DNA of 7,459 nt from an uncultured Eubacteriales bacterium (GTDB taxonomy: Bacteria > Bacillota > Clostridia > Oscillospirales > Oscillospiraceae), in assembly GCA_900545805.1 (NCBI GenBank), contig URAL01000055.1, forward strand, positions 1-7,459, in the 5' to 3' direction. A program made the translations under genes and the position numbers. The notes below the pieces were generated by a model. That model was not told where the DNA came from. It saw only the letters and a list, made by a program, of their open reading frames with translations, and did no database searches. How positions within the stretch are numbered: position 1 is the first letter of the stretch; every line of letters starts with the position of its first letter. Below, piece by piece: positions 6,587 through 7,459 of this stretch.

Positions 6587-6615
6587 ACTATAATCTACGA
6601 ATTATCGTTTGTCAA
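6587..6615 (-). promoter_or_regulatory. Sigma-A-type promoter of the membrane protein/regulator operon
   Basis: On the - strand a perfect -35 box TTGACA (6615-6610) is followed after exactly 17 bp by TATAGT (6592-6587), five of six bases of the -10 consensus. The start point should fall near 6580, giving a leader of about 33 nt before the ATG at 6547. This is the strongest promoter visible in the window, which implies tight repression by something binding the overlapping dyads. Confidence 0.85.
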
Positions 6616-6620
6616 TAATT
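6600..6620. promoter_or_regulatory. Operator-like dyad overlapping the -35 box
   Basis: AATTATCG, 5-bp spacer, CAATAATT. The two arms match as an inverted repeat in 7 of 8 positions. It covers the -35 hexamer of the - strand promoter. Its sequence is essentially the reverse complement of the second dyad 36 bp away, so the same dimeric protein should recognise both. The XRE protein of the operon is the best candidate; this is inferred. Confidence 0.7.
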
Positions 6621-6625
6621 TTTTC

Positions 6626-6646
6626 GGTATTAATCAAATTCATACC
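6626..6646. repeat. Further dyad with 8-N5-8 layout, unrelated arm sequence
   Basis: GGTATTAA, 5-bp spacer TCAAA, TTCATACC, with 7 of 8 arm positions complementary. It lies between the two divergent promoters, 19 bp before the -35 box of the transporter promoter. The arms do not match the AATTATYG dyads, so a different regulator would be needed. It could be a chance pattern in AT-rich sequence. Confidence 0.35.
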
Positions 6647-6664
6647 CTTACGAATTTTTGTCAG

Positions 6665-6693
6665 TTGCCTTTTTCGATTTGATGCTTTAAAAT
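6665..6693 (+). promoter_or_regulatory. Promoter of the SNF transporter gene
   Basis: TTGCCT (6665-6670, four of six to the -35 consensus), 17-bp spacer, TAAAAT (6688-6693, five of six to the -10). The predicted start is near 6700, about 45 nt before the ATG at 6745. Confidence 0.6.
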
Positions 6694-6695
6694 GA

Positions 6696-6721
6696 AAAAG
6701 TCCTCGGAATCGAGGGCTTTT
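6696..6721 (+). other. Stem-loop in the transporter leader, terminator-like on both strands
   Basis: AAAAGTCCTCG (6696-6706), loop GAAT, CGAGGGCTTTT (6711-6721). The stem is 11 bp with one G-U wobble, flanked by A and T runs. If transcription starts near 6700 the RNA would begin with this hairpin, which could stabilise the message. If transcription starts further upstream it could act as an attenuator. On the - strand the stem is followed by five T, so it may also block antisense transcription from the transporter gene into the regulator operon. Confidence 0.6.
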
Positions 6722-6744
6722 GTGCACATAAGGAGAGAGCTGTA

Positions 6745-7459
6745 ATGAAGAAAACCATGAATTTTGCAAGCCGCTGGGGCTTTATACTCGCCTCGGTCGG
6801 CTCTGCCGTCGGCATGGCCAATGTCTGGGGCTTCCCGAACAAGATGGGTACAAACGGAGGCGGCGCGTTTTTGCTGATATACCTGCTGTTCGTTTTTATT
6901 TTCAGCTATGTCGGCCTGCCTGCGGAGTTTGCTGTGGGCAGGCGGGCGCACACCGGCACGCTGGGCGCATATGAGAGCGCGTGGGCAACGCGCGGCAAGG
7001 CCGCCGGTAAGGCCGGCGGCCTACTCGGCTGGCTTCCGCTGGCGGGCTCACTGTGCATCGCCATCGGCTACGCGGTCATTGTGACTTATATACTCAAGGC
7101 GCTCGTCGATTCCCTTGTCGGAACACTCATGACCGCCGATGCGGCCGCGTGGTTCGGTGAATTTTCCTCGACCTCCTTCTCGGTCGTTCCCTATCACGTC
7201 ATCGTCGTTGCCGGAACTCTCCTGACGCTGTATTTCGGTGCGCACAGCATTGAAAAGACAAACAAGGTCATGATGCCTCTGTTTTTCCTCATCTTCCTCG
7301 TGCTTGCGGTGCGCGTTGCGTTCCTGCCGGGCGCAGCGGAGGGCTATAAATTCATGTTCGCTCCGCGCTGGGAGGCGCTGACCGACCCGATGATATGGAT
7401 CTGGGCTATGGGGCAGGCGTTTTTCTCGCTGTCCGTTACCGGCAGCGGCATGATAGTCT
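6745..7459 (+). CDS. SNF/NSS family sodium-dependent amino-acid transporter (3' truncated)
   Basis: N-terminal 238 codons of a secondary transporter of the neurotransmitter:sodium symporter family (SLC6-type; bacterial examples LeuT, MhsT, TnaT), which normally has about 450 residues and 11-12 helices. ATG 6745 follows AAGGAG (6730-6735) by 9 nt. Family signatures: RWGFILASVGSAVGMANVW (10-28) forming the broken helix TM1 with the unwound sodium/substrate segment, then FP and NGGGAFLLIYLL (37-48) leading into TM2. Further helices include LLGWLPLAGSLCIAIGYAV and a region before HSIEKTNKVMMP (a pattern typical around TM5), followed by WIWAMGQAFFSLS, the TM6 substrate/sodium-site motif, near the window end. 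At the position of the extracellular-gate arginine (LeuT Arg30; usual motif W-R-FP) there is Gly29 (W-G-FP). The substrate is probably an amino acid but cannot be specified. It is divergent from the regulator operon. Confidence 0.93.
   Translation, partial: MKKTMNFASRWGFILASVGSAVGMANVWGFPNKMGTNGGGAFLLIYLLFVFIFSYVGLPAEFAVGRRAHTGTLGAYESAWATRGKAAGKAGGLLGWLPLAGSLCIAIGYAVIVTYILKALVDSLVGTLMTADAAAWFGEFSSTSFSVVPYHVIVVAGTLLTLYFGAHSIEKTNKVMMPLFFLIFLVLAVRVAFLPGAAEGYKFMFAPRWEALTDPMIWIWAMGQAFFSLSVTGSGMIV

Noticed and set aside
6589..6594. Perfect TATAAT on the + strand between the two operator dyads
   Set aside because: No acceptable -35 box lies 16-18 bp upstream (TTATTG at best), whereas the - strand promoter in the same place is near consensus. 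It is probably a by-product of the dyad-rich AT sequence.
6548..6744. Riboswitch, tRNA or small RNA in the divergent intergenic region
   Set aside because: Only promoter elements, dyads and one short hairpin are visible; no riboswitch core, T-box or tRNA cloverleaf could be recognised.

Overview
The window looks like chromosomal DNA from a GC-rich Clostridia-type Firmicute, plausibly an uncultured gut Oscillospirales or Christensenellales relative. The grounds are tightly packed genes with strong GGAGG ribosome binding sites, frequent ATGA stop/start overlaps, sigma-A-like promoters in one AT-rich gap, and protein families typical of those bacteria (an HTH_26/DUF2975-like regulator pair, a SAQAVGG-type alkyltransferase, an SNF family sodium symporter). 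The taxon is an inference; no rRNA or other marker is present. There are nine genes, two of them cut by the window ends, and no mobile element, CRISPR array, tRNA or rRNA.

Region 1 (1-3997, + strand) is the end of an ABC importer operon of the peptide/nickel (Dpp/Nik) type. It holds a truncated DppC/NikC-like permease, two ATPases (DppD/NikD-like and DppF/NikE-like), an AstE/AspA-type zinc N-deacylase, and a class I SAM-dependent methyltransferase. Genes overlap or lie within 4 nt of each other, so they are probably cotranscribed and translationally coupled. The likely logic is import of a small acylated or metal-chelating compound followed by cytoplasmic deacylation and possibly methylation. 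The substrate cannot be read from the sequence. A strong hairpin with a T-run (4014-4065) ends the operon and also lies between it and the convergent operon.

Region 2 (4092-6547, - strand) is a compact four-gene operon read right to left: an approximately eight-helix membrane protein with a DUF2975-like C-terminal tail, a small YozG-type XRE repressor, an unrecognised signal-anchored extracytoplasmic protein, and an O6-alkylguanine-DNA alkyltransferase. Spacings are 8 nt, an 8-nt overlap, and 2 nt. The first two genes resemble the known HTH_26/DUF2975 pairs; adding the anchored protein and the DNA-repair enzyme is unusual.

Region 3 (6548-6744) is the AT-rich divergent control region. On the - strand it has a near-consensus promoter (TTGACA, 17 bp, TATAGT) framed by two 21-bp dyads, AATTATYG-N5-CRATAATT. 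One covers the -35 box and the other the start point; together they form a nested inverted repeat. This is the best candidate for an autoregulatory operator of the XRE protein. On the + strand a second promoter (TTGCCT, 17 bp, TAAAAT) is followed by an 11-bp stem-loop that starts at about +1.

Region 4 (6745-7459, + strand) is the N-terminal 238 codons of an SNF/NSS (SLC6-type, LeuT-like) sodium-coupled amino-acid transporter that runs off the window.
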